Shown piece by piece: positions 9,899 to 18,459 of a stretch of 29,797 nt of DNA. The notes under the pieces were generated by a model. It did no database searches and had not been told where the DNA came from. It saw nothing but the letters and a program-made list of their open reading frames with translations. Source of the DNA: a virus; the IMG/VR virus record IMGVR_UViG_3300028925_010097, positions 1-29,797 of that record, one strand, 5' to 3'. Each line of letters starts with the position of its first letter. The first letter of the stretch is position 1. The translations under genes and the position numbers were made by a program.

Positions 9899-12036
9899 TA
9901 TTGTCCCTTGCTCTCAAGATACTGTATCATGATGGCGGGATACTTATTGCGTTGGCTGCCACTGAGGGACTTAATTATACGCGGCACTGTTTTGTCATTA
10001 TACGCCAGCTTCTTAGTATCTGCGATAAACTTAATAAGACCCGGCGGGTAACCTGCCTCAACAGCCAAGCTGTCGTACTCGGTTTCAGCGGCGAACGCCT
10101 TCACGAGGCTCGGTGCCTGCACGGGTTTTGTGCCGAGTAGCTTACCGATGTTGTCTATCGTCTGCTCACTATCGTTCCGGTCGACGGCATCTTGCACCTT
10201 GTCCTTAGACACACCGAAGTACATTGCGATCAATCTAAGGTTGCGATCACCTGTGCCTACTTCGAGCGTGCCAACAGCGACGTTATCTTCTTCTGCTTTG
10301 CTCAGTGTGTATAGATCAACCGCTGTATTCTTCCACCAGAGCGTTTTGCCGCCGGTCTCAAATTCGACAGACACAAGGTGCTGCGCGATCACGCCGCGCA
10401 AGTCTTCCTCAGTGGCAGCCTGTCCGGTCTGTTTAAATATCTCTTCGCGCTTGTCGTTAATGTCATTGCGCAGCGTGAGGTCCGTCATAAGTGCGTCGCG
10501 CTTCTTCTTCAGGTTTGATTTACCGAAACCGACCTTCATGAGAAAAGCATTAAGTGGGAATTGCTTACCAGTCTTAATGTCGAGTAGCTTGCCCTTCACT
10601 TCAGCGCGTTTAGAGCGCAGCTCTTGGAACTGCTCAAAGTTAACCAGAGCCTTAACGCCCGTCGATTGCTTCATAAGTTGTAAGAACTGCTCCGGCTTAG
10701 TCTCGGCCATCGTCTTGTAATGCTCAGTGATGTTGTTGCTGCCTTCGGGGCTACCGCCAGTGCGCTCATACGCAGCGGCGTCGCCCTGTCGGCCCCTCTT
10801 ATGGTTGTTGCTTATAAACCTGTCACCTAACACCCACGGCATCATCAGCGCGGGGTTGTTCTTCACGACTGTTGCCAGATGCTCGGGGTTAACCCCAGCA
10901 AGACTTTTATTCTTAAGGATGTGCACCAGCACCGCTGTAGACGCGATGCTCTCTTCCTCACGAGTGACAGCGTTCCGTGCACTAAGGAACGTCGTCAGCT
11001 CCTTCATCAGACCGGCGCGTTCTTTAACATCCTTGACTGCGGTGACATGGTTGTATAGGTCGACCGCCTTATCCTTCATGTCGGTGCGCAGCACCTGGAA
11101 CTTGTCCGCAAACTTCTGCGCCTGCTGCAACGACAACAGCGACGACTGTAGACCGATGCCTTCTTTGGTGCCGACAAGTATACCTTTAAGCGGCTCGTCC
11201 TTGGTTGGCGTGCCACCCGTCAAAGCCTGCGACAGCAGCTCGTTAGCTTTGGCTGTGTCGCCGGTCGCGATCAACGTATCGATCACACGCTTCGCTACGA
11301 TACCTTGCTGCTGCTTAACAAGCTCTGCAACCAGCTCCGGCTGGCCTACCAAGCTTCTACCTGAACCAATGTCAGGGTCCGTGACAGATGACTTCGCTTG
11401 GTTTAATGAAATCGTTATTGCGTTGGCGAGAACAGGACTGGGCTGCCCGACGGCGAGTGCAGCGTTCTCTGCAGCGCGTGCTACACGCGCAGAGACCAAT
11501 GCATCGTCGACCTTCTTCTGCTCCTCGATCTGCTTCTTATTTGTGTGGGCGGTGAATTTATTAGTCGCCATCACTCCGGCAAGGTCTAACGTCTCCTCCA
11601 TCTGGCTACTCGCGCCAGCACCGTGCCGTGCGCGTATCTCAGCCAACCTGCCCGCGTAAATATCCGCTATACCTTCGACGTCGTCCTCGCTACCATCAAA
11701 ACCTAAACCTTCATTAGTGCCGTTGATGGCATTGAGCGCAGCTTGTCCTTGTTTATTTGCCAGTCCGGTTTGCGGGTTGAGCAGCATCTCGTTGTTGAGT
11801 GCGCCAACATCCGCTTCATATTCTAACAGCGTGCGCTTCTCGTTCTCCTTACGCGCAGTTTCGATTGCGGCACCCAGCTGCTTACCGGTCGATTGAATAT
11901 CGCTACCAGCCTTGATGAGCAGCTTGCTCGATGCTGAGAAGTCGGGCACGCTAAAGTTTTGGAACGGGGTGTCCGCTTGTGCGGCTCCGACATTTCCAAT
12001 CCCTAACTGATCCGGTGATGGTACGCGTGGTGCCAT
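9898..12036 (-). CDS. Internal virion/ejection protein, gp15 position
   Basis: A 712-residue protein lying between a gp14-like and a gp16-like gene, close in size to T7 gp15 (747 residues), which forms part of the periplasmic DNA-ejection channel. The sequence is mostly charged and helical: long stretches rich in Glu, Lys, Ala and Gln (for example the region around KQIEEQKKVDDALVSARVARAAENAA) with no signal peptide or clear membrane segment. The N-terminus (MAPRVPSPDQLGIGN) is Pro/Gly-rich and the next ~60 residues contain FSVPDFSASSKLLIKAG, an opening I recognise from phage internal core proteins. It begins 6 bp after the upstream gene and its stop overlaps the next start (TAATG). The assignment is by synteny, length and composition, not by a catalytic motif. 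Confidence 0.72.
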   Translation of the reverse strand: MAPRVPSPDQLGIGNVGAAQADTPFQNFSVPDFSASSKLLIKAGSDIQSTGKQLGAAIETARKENEKRTLLEYEADVGALNNEMLLNPQTGLANKQGQAALNAINGTNEGLGFDGSEDDVEGIADIYAGRLAEIRARHGAGASSQMEETLDLAGVMATNKFTAHTNKKQIEEQKKVDDALVSARVARAAENAALAVGQPSPVLANAITISLNQAKSSVTDPDIGSGRSLVGQPELVAELVKQQQGIVAKRVIDTLIATGDTAKANELLSQALTGGTPTKDEPLKGILVGTKEGIGLQSSLLSLQQAQKFADKFQVLRTDMKDKAVDLYNHVTAVKDVKERAGLMKELTTFLSARNAVTREEESIASTAVLVHILKNKSLAGVNPEHLATVVKNNPALMMPWVLGDRFISNNHKRGRQGDAAAYERTGGSPEGSNNITEHYKTMAETKPEQFLQLMKQSTGVKALVNFEQFQELRSKRAEVKGKLLDIKTGKQFPLNAFLMKVGFGKSNLKKKRDALMTDLTLRNDINDKREEIFKQTGQAATEEDLRGVIAQHLVSVEFETGGKTLWWKNTAVDLYTLSKAEEDNVAVGTLEVGTGDRNLRLIAMYFGVSKDKVQDAVDRNDSEQTIDNIGKLLGTKPVQAPSLVKAFAAETEYDSLAVEAGYPPGLIKFIADTKKLAYNDKTVPRIIKSLSGSQRNKYPAIMIQYLESKGQ

Positions 12037-12042
12037 GATGTT

Positions 12043-12600
12043 CTATCCAGTAAAGAAGATGCTGCCTTTGTTATTGCCGCTCGATGCAAAGCCCGACGAC
12101 GCCATCCCCCCAATACCACTAATCAGAGATGTCGCGCCGGACAGCAGCGGATTGGCCTGACTGGCTTGGAAGTCGTACAGCGAAGCCTGCGCTCCGAAGT
12201 TCGTCGCCTGGATGCGTGCGTTGCGTTCTTTAAGTTTTGTGGCGTGACCTATGCGTAATATGTCCAGCTCACCCATCTCCGCGAGGTCAGCACGAAATCC
12301 TACGTTGGTGCTGTCGGCAGTGTCGTCAACTAAGAACCCCTTCGCTGCTTGCGCGGGTGCGACCTTACCCATCGCCAATTTTATTTTTCGGCGATGGTCT
12401 GCTTTGTCTTGCTTACCTTGCTCAACAATAGCGTCAGCATTCTGGTTAGCAATGATCTGGTTGTTTCGTGCAACAGCTGCTTGGAAGTTCGCTTGATCCT
12501 TCTGCGCCTGCGCCTGCTGCACGGCACCGACTGTGCCGACAACGGTGCCTACCGCCGAGAAGGCTAATGCGACAATTGCACCGGTTCCCATCGCGGCCAT
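12043..12600 (-). CDS. Internal core/ejection protein, gp14 position (one N-terminal membrane segment)
   Basis: A 185-residue protein. Residues ~5-27 (GAIVALAFSAVGTVVGTVGAV) form one hydrophobic helix. A Gln/Ala-rich amphipathic region (QQAQAQKDQANFQAAVARNNQ) and a charged middle follow, then a Gly/Ser-rich tail (GISGIGGMASSGFASSGNN pattern). This is the usual make-up of T7 gp14-type proteins (196 residues in T7), which form the outer-membrane part of the ejected channel. The start overlaps the upstream stop (TAATG) and gp15- and gp16-position genes follow at once, so the three probable ejection proteins form one coupled translation unit. The function is inferred from position and architecture. 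Confidence 0.74.
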   Translation of the reverse strand: MAAMGTGAIVALAFSAVGTVVGTVGAVQQAQAQKDQANFQAAVARNNQIIANQNADAIVEQGKQDKADHRRKIKLAMGKVAPAQAAKGFLVDDTADSTNVGFRADLAEMGELDILRIGHATKLKERNARIQATNFGAQASLYDFQASQANPLLSGATSLISGIGGMASSGFASSGNNKGSIFFTG

Positions 12601-13058
12601 TAGTTCAAGTCCTTCACATAAACACGCTCGATGGCGTGGTAGCCGATGCGCTCAAAAACCTTTCCGACATCGCGGTGCAGCTTCACCTTCTGATACAGCT
12701 TCGTCGCACCTAAGTCCTTCATCATCTTCTCTGCAGCCTGCAGCAACCGAGTACCGGCGCTGCCTTTGCGGTGGTCAGGGTGCAGGAAAAATATGTCACC
12801 CTCCGCCCACTTGACTTCCTTATAGCGCAGATGCGGCATCATAGTACACACCGAGTAGCCGACCAACTCGCCAGCCTCCGTGCGTGCTGTCATAATGTGG
12901 CCGAACCCCTGCGAGAATAACATACGGTACGTTTCCCAATTTGGGTCCAGCGGCACCTCATCTTTATTAAGCGCAACGTCCTGCCAGTGATCGATGATCA
13001 AGTCCATGCACTCGTCACACACGTCCTCAAAATCTTCCTTTTGATATGTCAGGGGCAT
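12600..13058 (-). CDS. GNAT-fold acetyltransferase-like protein at the T7 gene 13 position
   Basis: A 152-residue protein with a GNAT core. A beta hairpin with GHIMTARTEAGELVGYSV is followed by DIFFLHPDHRKGSAGTRLLQ, where HRKGSAGTRL fits the acetyl-CoA pyrophosphate-binding motif A (R/Q-x-x-G-x-G/A). A helix (AEKMMKDLGATKLY) and a C-terminal VGKVFERIGYHAIERVYVK strand follow, as in GNAT enzymes. It lies exactly between the tail nozzle and gp14-like genes, with TAATG overlaps on both sides. From memory, T7 gp13, required for virion maturation, is of similar size and belongs to the same fold clan. The substrate is unknown. It may act on a virion or host protein, or be a catalytically silent structural protein; the intact motif A favours cofactor binding. 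Confidence 0.8.
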   Translation of the reverse strand: MPLTYQKEDFEDVCDECMDLIIDHWQDVALNKDEVPLDPNWETYRMLFSQGFGHIMTARTEAGELVGYSVCTMMPHLRYKEVKWAEGDIFFLHPDHRKGSAGTRLLQAAEKMMKDLGATKLYQKVKLHRDVGKVFERIGYHAIERVYVKDLN

Positions 13059-15847
13059 TAACGAGCACCTCCAACTACTACGTCGGGGATAATTCCCAAT
13101 ATCGTCATCGGTAACGGGTCGCGTTGCTGTATGACTATTTGGCCGTTTTTATTCCAGCTAGGAGATAGGGTGACTGATTTGTCTTCGGTGACCATAGACA
13201 GCTCCTGCCCGTACAGCAGCGGTAGTCCGAACTTGGCCTCACGCATATGGGTGAGGTCCGGGCCATGCCATAATCCCATTGTCTTCTCCAACCGAAGTGT
13301 CAGACCTGAAATCTTCTTCACTCGAGACTGTATGGTGTCAAGCGGATTGCCGTTGTCTAGCTTCAGTGTTTGTATCGTCGTGGTGTAAGGCTTACCGATC
13401 ATGACGCGACTGGCTGCGTTGGGCAATGTAACCGTACCACTGGCAACTGTTAAAGGACCAGTAATGTACCCGTTAGCAAGACCGACGACGCTCTCTCCTT
13501 CCAGGTGCCACAGGCCGCCTACTGACGTTACCGCTTTCCGAACCTTACCGCTGCTGTGGTACACGGCATACCCTGTGCTGTTAACATTAACAGCGTTGAG
13601 CTGCAACTCAAACGTGTTCGTCGCTTTGTTAGCCACGGTCCAGCCCGAGCCGGTCAACTCTGTTTTAAGAGATACCGACCGGCCTTGATCGACCGATGCG
13701 TCGGCTACTAAAATGTCTGATAGGTCGACGGTGTCTCCATTCACCAGCCCGTGTGACGAAGCTGTGATCACGATAGGGTTGGCGTTGGTGTACCCGGTGA
13801 TTGTTATAGGAGAGTCAAGTTTAAGACCGCTGTCGACGTGAAACGCATCCTGCACGCTGGTGATATCTGCGTCATGAAGCCGCTCGATGTACTGACGCGT
13901 CCGCGTGCCAATTTTCCGCTGCACGACGGTATACATAAAATCATCGTCGCCCTCTTGCACGGACGCCACGGATTTGAAGTCGCCCTGTGTTATGTGTCGC
14001 GCCCATGCGAACACCTCCTGTTCACGCACATAGGTCATGGAGCAGATGACGCCATCGTTTCGTACTAGCCAGATCAGAGAGTGCGGAGCAGGCGCGTAGT
14101 CCCAGTCGACAAAACTGTAGTCGTCAAACATGTGACGAGCGAGGATTGAGATGTCGTTTCCGTTGTAGCTGTCAGTCTCAAACTTGAACCCCAAGTCACG
14201 CACGGTCCAGCCCGGCTGCATATACAGCACGATGTCACCGGCAGTGATCGGAGGTAGCTGCTCAGACCCGTAATATGTCTGCGGCTCAATCTGGAACGTC
14301 GATGGTGTTACGACACCGTCGACTCCTTGCGCAAGCCATTCTCCGCCGGACGTCAGTACGAGCAGGTCTCTCAGCTGTACCATGTGGCGTATCTCGTTCA
14401 CTTGCAGGCTGGCGATGGTAACCGTTATGGCGTCGTCGTCCTTCGTCGGGCTGGACACACCCAGGTTGTAATGGTTCGCTGTCTGCGTCAGCCACATGCG
14501 CTGCTTTTGATTTGTGCTGCTACCGAACAGTCGACGCTGCCCGAAGTAACCGACGGTAGAGGGCTTATACCCGCTGCCGACAAACGGATCTCGGAACTTA
14601 GGCGGCGTATCTTCTAGGTCAGCATCGATGTTGTTATCTGTGAAGCTGTCGATCTCGCTGCGGCCTATGAATCCAAATATGCCATCTTTCTCATAATAAA
14701 CATTGTAGCTGATGGCGCCTGCGACAGCGGTCCATGTGATGGTGTTATCTCTGGTCGCCGCACCATTGGTGATGAGATCATAAGCAGGGTAGGCGTTGCC
14801 CGCAGAGCTGTAGGCAGTGAACCCGGTGCCGTCGATGTTGGTGCGTGACAAGTCCTGCAGCTCGAACGTGTGCGTCGTCTTGTTTGCCACCTTGTATCGG
14901 AAACCATTCAGCTCCGTCATGCCGACGATGTTGTCTATATGTACCTCATCCAAGTTAGTGAACCCGTGAGAGCTTGCTGTGATGACAACAGGGTTAGCCG
15001 CGGTGGCTCCTGTGATTGTCTTACCAGCGCCGATGCCGACGAGGCTCTCCTCCGCATTCTCCTCGTTTACTGCGGTCACAGCGTAACGCTCGGTCTCGCT
15101 TCCGGTTGTGTTTGCTGCAACAGCGACGGCAGTGGGGAACGTCTGTTGCGGTGCGAACACGATGTCGGTAAGGGTCCACGCCGCGTGCCCCGTCCGCGTC
15201 AACTCTGCCGGGCTGTGGTCTTTGTGCACGAGGGTCATAACATCTGCAGACTGGACGAACTTAATGTCGAACAGCTCCGCCGTCGTATATGGTGTGACGA
15301 TCTCGTAAACAGCCTCTGCTGTCCCCGCGCTGCCGTAGGCTGTATAGGCCGACGTGTTTATATTGTTGCCGTCGTAATCGTTAAGCTCGAAGGTGTTCGT
15401 CGCCTTGTTAGCGACGCGCATTGTGCGCCCGTTGAGCTGTGTCATCCCAACTACGCCAGTGACGTACACGTCATCTCCGTTGCTGAAGCCGTGGCTCGTC
15501 GCTGTAACGACGCCGGGGTTCGCCCTGGTAACGGCGCTAATGGTCTTAGCTGTGCCGTTGAGGATTTGTCCTGCATCTTTAACGATGCGGATGTAGTGGT
15601 TTCCTAGCTCTAGGATGTATGTCTGAGAGGTGTTGAAACTGAATGGGATAATGCGCGTAGCTAACGTACCGCTCTTGCACTCGCAGATATACTGCATTCC
15701 AGGACGATTTGATACGCCGCCGTGTACTTGCACATATGCGTTCTCGGCAACAGCCAGAGATGATTTGTACTTACCAATGTCCACCCGCGCCCCAATGGCC
15801 GGTGAGACTTCACCGCCAGCGAGGTTTGATTGAATTACTTTGGTCAT
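13058..15847 (-). CDS. Tail tubular protein B-like (tail nozzle), with three FCCH-like beta repeats
   Basis: At 929 residues it is longer than T7 gp12 (794). The N-terminus (IQSNLAGGEVSPAIGARVDIGKY, then GGVSNRPGMQYI and RIIPFSFNTSQTYILELG) is the classic start of podovirus nozzle proteins. Three copies of a ~80-residue beta module occur at about 103-183, 277-357 and 678-772. Each has ANPxVVTASSHGFxNGDxV, a middle GMTxLNGxxxxVANKxTNTFEL and a final TAYxSAG. They look like the FCCH-type beta domain that decorates many phage tail proteins. A fibronectin-III-like stretch (ITWTAVAGAISYNVYYEKDG) lies at ~367-405. The protein should form the hexameric nozzle at the tail tip. Its start overlaps the stop of the adaptor gene and its stop overlaps the GNAT start. 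Confidence 0.86.
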   Translation of the reverse strand: MTKVIQSNLAGGEVSPAIGARVDIGKYKSSLAVAENAYVQVHGGVSNRPGMQYICECKSGTLATRIIPFSFNTSQTYILELGNHYIRIVKDAGQILNGTAKTISAVTRANPGVVTATSHGFSNGDDVYVTGVVGMTQLNGRTMRVANKATNTFELNDYDGNNINTSAYTAYGSAGTAEAVYEIVTPYTTAELFDIKFVQSADVMTLVHKDHSPAELTRTGHAAWTLTDIVFAPQQTFPTAVAVAANTTGSETERYAVTAVNEENAEESLVGIGAGKTITGATAANPVVITASSHGFTNLDEVHIDNIVGMTELNGFRYKVANKTTHTFELQDLSRTNIDGTGFTAYSSAGNAYPAYDLITNGAATRDNTITWTAVAGAISYNVYYEKDGIFGFIGRSEIDSFTDNNIDADLEDTPPKFRDPFVGSGYKPSTVGYFGQRRLFGSSTNQKQRMWLTQTANHYNLGVSSPTKDDDAITVTIASLQVNEIRHMVQLRDLLVLTSGGEWLAQGVDGVVTPSTFQIEPQTYYGSEQLPPITAGDIVLYMQPGWTVRDLGFKFETDSYNGNDISILARHMFDDYSFVDWDYAPAPHSLIWLVRNDGVICSMTYVREQEVFAWARHITQGDFKSVASVQEGDDDFMYTVVQRKIGTRTRQYIERLHDADITSVQDAFHVDSGLKLDSPITITGYTNANPIVITASSHGLVNGDTVDLSDILVADASVDQGRSVSLKTELTGSGWTVANKATNTFELQLNAVNVNSTGYAVYHSSGKVRKAVTSVGGLWHLEGESVVGLANGYITGPLTVASGTVTLPNAASRVMIGKPYTTTIQTLKLDNGNPLDTIQSRVKKISGLTLRLEKTMGLWHGPDLTHMREAKFGLPLLYGQELSMVTEDKSVTLSPSWNKNGQIVIQQRDPLPMTILGIIPDVVVGGAR

Positions 15848-16437
15848 TAAGCCCTCGCCTGTATCCAGTCCGCGTCCGGCTGATCATCTTCAAGGCCCTC
15901 GTTGCTGTCAGTCTCCCATGCACTGTTGATTATGTTACGGGCCTGCGTCGCGAGGTCGCCCGCAATCTGTCGGTCCCCTGTCAACGGCATAGCCATCTTA
16001 GCAGCCAGCGCATAGGAAAACGCCATCGTGAACTCCGGGTCAAAGGAGGCCGGGTTCGTAACAAGTGACGTGTACTTAAACTCAGCAGTCGATTGGTTTG
16101 TTAAAATTACTTTAACATCTTCGCTGTTTCGGGCCACCTCAAACTCTATGACCGTACCCGCGTCAAGTGGGTCGACCACATTGAGAACCCTCACAGCATC
16201 CGTCATGTATATGTACATATAATCGAAATTGTTAGGTACTGTACCCGTGAGCGCAGTGGGTGTCGCGAACTTAGTTGCAAAGTTCCACGGGTGCTGGCGC
16301 AGCAGCCATGCCCGTGTGTCGGCGTAGATTAGATTGACCTGCTCGGCCTCGACACTCTCCTCCGTTAGATCGGCGATGTCGTACCTATCGCCGAGATGCT
16401 GCAACGCGAGCTTACCTATCTGTGTGTCAGACGCCAT
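15847..16437 (-). CDS. Tail tubular protein A-like head-to-tail adaptor, gp11 position
   Basis: A 196-residue protein, the same length as T7 gp11. The opening (ASDTQIGKLALQHLGDRYDIADLTE) followed by NLIYADTRAWLLRQHPWNFATKFA is the hallmark of the podovirus adaptor family: a helical pair, then the RxxxLrxhPWnFA segment. A beta insertion with YMYIYMTDAVRVLNVVD follows and the C-terminus is helical again. The protein forms a ring below the portal and carries the nozzle. The start follows AAGGAAATTGACCA-ATG. The stop overlaps the nozzle start, which suits two proteins of one complex. Confidence 0.88.
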   Translation of the reverse strand: MASDTQIGKLALQHLGDRYDIADLTEESVEAEQVNLIYADTRAWLLRQHPWNFATKFATPTALTGTVPNNFDYMYIYMTDAVRVLNVVDPLDAGTVIEFEVARNSEDVKVILTNQSTAEFKYTSLVTNPASFDPEFTMAFSYALAAKMAMPLTGDRQIAGDLATQARNIINSAWETDSNEGLEDDQPDADWIQARA

Positions 16438-16449
16438 TGGTCAATTTCC

Positions 16450-16821
16450 TTATCTCTTTGCGGCTTTCTTCTTGCCAATCTTGGGTGCAATGACTTTGTC
16501 TCTACCTTCGACCGGAGTGGCACGCTTCTCTACTTCTGACGGTGCATATGCGTCGGTCTCGACTGCGTCGTCTTCTGCATCAGACCCCGGCTTACTGTCC
16601 TGGTCCGGCGTGAAGCGCCCGTCTTTACGCTGTGTACGACGCGGCGGGTGATCGACGCGGTACACGCTCGAGCCTGAGACTATGACTGCAGTCTCCGGCA
16701 ACGTAGTGGTATCCGGCAGCGTGTAAATGGTATCGCTGTCGTCGCCGCCGCCCAGCAAGCCAAATTGATTGTGGTAGAATGGATTGCGAAATCTTACGTC
16801 CAGTGTTGTAATCTGAGTCAT
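16450..16821 (-). CDS. Hypothetical protein between capsid and tail modules
   Basis: A 123-residue protein that I do not recognise. Residues 1-60 could fold as a small beta domain (ITTLDVRFRNPFYHNQFGLLGGG, then DTIYTLPDTTTLPETAVIV and SSVYRVD). Residues 60-123 look disordered: charged, Pro-rich, an acidic patch (DAEDDAVETDAY) and a Lys-rich end (KIGKKKAAKR). It has a strong GGAGGAGAG Shine-Dalgarno and lies between a hairpin after the cement gene and the tail adaptor. Position suggests a minor head or head-completion protein, but nothing in the sequence proves this. Confidence 0.7.
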   Translation of the reverse strand: MTQITTLDVRFRNPFYHNQFGLLGGGDDSDTIYTLPDTTTLPETAVIVSGSSVYRVDHPPRRTQRKDGRFTPDQDSKPGSDAEDDAVETDAYAPSEVEKRATPVEGRDKVIAPKIGKKKAAKR

Positions 16822-16854
16822 GTTGTTCTCTCCTCCAAGAAAAATCGGTAGGTA

Positions 16855-16884
16855 TTGGGCGGCACCATTCTAGATGCCGCCCAA
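16855..16884 (-). terminator. Perfect 10-bp hairpin after the cement gene (attenuator or weak terminator)
   Basis: TTGGGCGGCA (16855-16864) and TGCCGCCCAA (16875-16884) are exact inverse complements around a 10-base loop. The hairpin starts about 17 bp beyond the cement protein stop. In the leftward transcript it is followed by TACCTACCGATTTTTC, so the T-run begins 9 bases after the stem. A partial terminator or an mRNA-stabilising 3' hairpin fits better than a strict intrinsic terminator. It could keep capsid mRNA levels above those of the tail genes. Confidence 0.6.
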
Positions 16885-16901
16885 ACCGCAAGCCTTACGA
16901 C

Positions 16902-17393
16902 TTAGTTGATAGCGTCGGGATACGTCTTCCCTGCAGCCATGTTTGGATCGAGCGTCAGGTAGGCGTTAATCGTGCCAGCCGTCGTTGTGGTCGTCGCCGT
17001 TGTGGCGAGGATACCAAGATACCGCTCATAGTTTCCACCAGTTCCAACAGGAATCGGCGCACAGTAGATCAACCCGCCTGCGTTCAATTCTACATCATTG
17101 GCAGCCGCATCGTCCGTCACGAACGCTTCCGTCAGTACATGCTCGGTGGCAGTGCCGTCGGTAGCGATGGCGGCGGCAGCATCCGACGCCAACGTGAACT
17201 GTAGTGTACCGGCTGATCCACCGGTAATGATCTCGGTGCTGCCCGTGCGAAGGACAAGGTAGAGCGGTTGCCCGTTACCAATGTCTTCGCCAGCTGCACC
17301 CAAATCGATGACGTCGCCAATAAGTGCCGTGCCCGCGGAAGCGGATACATCTGTGTTATCAGCAAACTCAAGTCTTTCGTCTAAGATAGCCAT
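16902..17393 (-). CDS. Bbp16-like capsid cement (decoration) protein
   Basis: A 163-residue, beta-rich, Ala/Thr/Gly-rich protein beginning MAILDERLEFADNTDVSASAGT. It continues with VIDLGAAGEDIGNGQPLYLVLR, a central TLQFTLASDAA strand and a closing RYLGILATTATTTTTAGTINAYL region. This matches the pattern I associate with the Bbp16 family, the beta-sandwich cement protein of Bordetella phage BPP-1, which binds the outside of the capsid. It lies directly downstream of a Bbp17-like major capsid gene, as in BPP-1, and has a very strong GAAGGAGATTTACA-ATG start suited to high expression. Confidence 0.82.
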   Translation of the reverse strand: MAILDERLEFADNTDVSASAGTALIGDVIDLGAAGEDIGNGQPLYLVLRTGSTEIITGGSAGTLQFTLASDAAAAIATDGTATEHVLTEAFVTDDAAANDVELNAGGLIYCAPIPVGTGGNYERYLGILATTATTTTTAGTINAYLTLDPNMAAGKTYPDAIN

Positions 17394-17442
17394 TGTAAAT
17401 CTCCTTCTTAATCAAATGGCGCTACAGGAATAACGGACAGAT

Positions 17443-18444
17443 TTAGCTGACCGTAGCTTCATCGGGGCGCAACGCGTCGCAACGACGGATTGGAATACCG
17501 CCCCAGCTCGTCTGCATCGTTCCACCAACCATGTCTACCGACAGCGTCGAAGAGGACACTGCGCTGGACGTCTGACGCCGCAGCATGGATAAGATGCTCT
17601 TATCCATATACCAAGAGCAACGTCCTGCAGCCGTCGAAGGCAGCTCGGTCCACGCTTGGTGCATTAGGTCATTGAGATCAGCAGAAGTACCAGTAGCCGC
17701 TACTAAAAGTAGCGAACGGTCGATGTTCGCAATACGCACAGCGTAACGCCAATCGCGAACCGTAAGGCCCACGTCCCAGCGATAGTGTGTGCGGAAAGCT
17801 TGCATACGGCCATTTGAACCATCTGCGTCTTCTATGGTTACTTCGCCAAGGTCGCGCTGTTGGATACCCGCTTTGGAGCCTTTGGGGATAATCCCGTGGC
17901 ACGTTTGTGGGGACCAGCAGACTAACCAAATCGAAGCGTTGTCTGAACCGCTGCCGCCGCCATTAATGATGTTGTCGCCGTTGGCTGCAGACAGAGAGTT
18001 GTAGCGGGGGGCCAGACCAGTAAACTCTTCTGGTGCTGTGCTCTCATCTCCGTAGAAGAGAGTAGCCGCGAACTCTTGGTTCATGCCCTCGATGTGAGGG
18101 CGATCTTCTTGAAGACGGAAGGCGGCTGGGTCACCGGCCATCCCAACGAGGGCGGCGTCGACTTCAGCGTAGTCTTCCATCATGCCGCAATTGTCTGTGA
18201 CCTGTACCGCTCGACTTTTAGTCGGCTGCACGCCACCATACATTTTACGCCATGTCGGGCTTGGTAAACCCGAACGGATCGATGAGCGGTTACCTGTCGT
18301 AAGGTTACCTTCTTGCCACGACATATCCGTGAGGATTTCATTTGTCGCGTTTAGAATTTCGACCACGTCGGCGACGGAGCCGTCGGGGTCGGTGACCTTA
18401 GCCAGGTCGGCCAGGGTCGGGTTTGTAACACTTAGAGTAGCCAT
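17443..18444 (-). CDS. Major capsid protein, Bbp17-like
   Basis: A 333-residue protein of BPP-1 major-capsid length. The N-terminus (NPTLADLAKVTDPDGSVADVVEILNATNEIL) and the following SWQEGNLTTGNRSSIRSGLPSPTWR are typical of this family. So are YAEVDAALVGMAGDP, the FRLQEDRPHIEGMNQEFAATLFYGDE helix, and a late segment (TELPSTAAGRCSWYMDKSIL) near the C-terminus. The BPP-1 protein has an HK97-like fold with permuted topology; that this protein folds the same way is inferred from family resemblance. An AAGGAGATAACTA-ATG start suggests strong translation. Scaffold lies upstream and the cement protein downstream. Confidence 0.9.
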   Translation of the reverse strand: MATLSVTNPTLADLAKVTDPDGSVADVVEILNATNEILTDMSWQEGNLTTGNRSSIRSGLPSPTWRKMYGGVQPTKSRAVQVTDNCGMMEDYAEVDAALVGMAGDPAAFRLQEDRPHIEGMNQEFAATLFYGDESTAPEEFTGLAPRYNSLSAANGDNIINGGGSGSDNASIWLVCWSPQTCHGIIPKGSKAGIQQRDLGEVTIEDADGSNGRMQAFRTHYRWDVGLTVRDWRYAVRIANIDRSLLLVAATGTSADLNDLMHQAWTELPSTAAGRCSWYMDKSILSMLRRQTSSAVSSSTLSVDMVGGTMQTSWGGIPIRRCDALRPDEATVS

Positions 18445-18459
18445 TAGTTATCTCCTTTA

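Noticed and set aside
10727-11659. A 310-codon open frame on the plus strand
   Set aside because: It lies wholly opposite the gp15-like gene, has Ser/Cys/Arg-rich low-complexity composition typical of an antisense frame, and has no credible ribosome-binding site or family motif.
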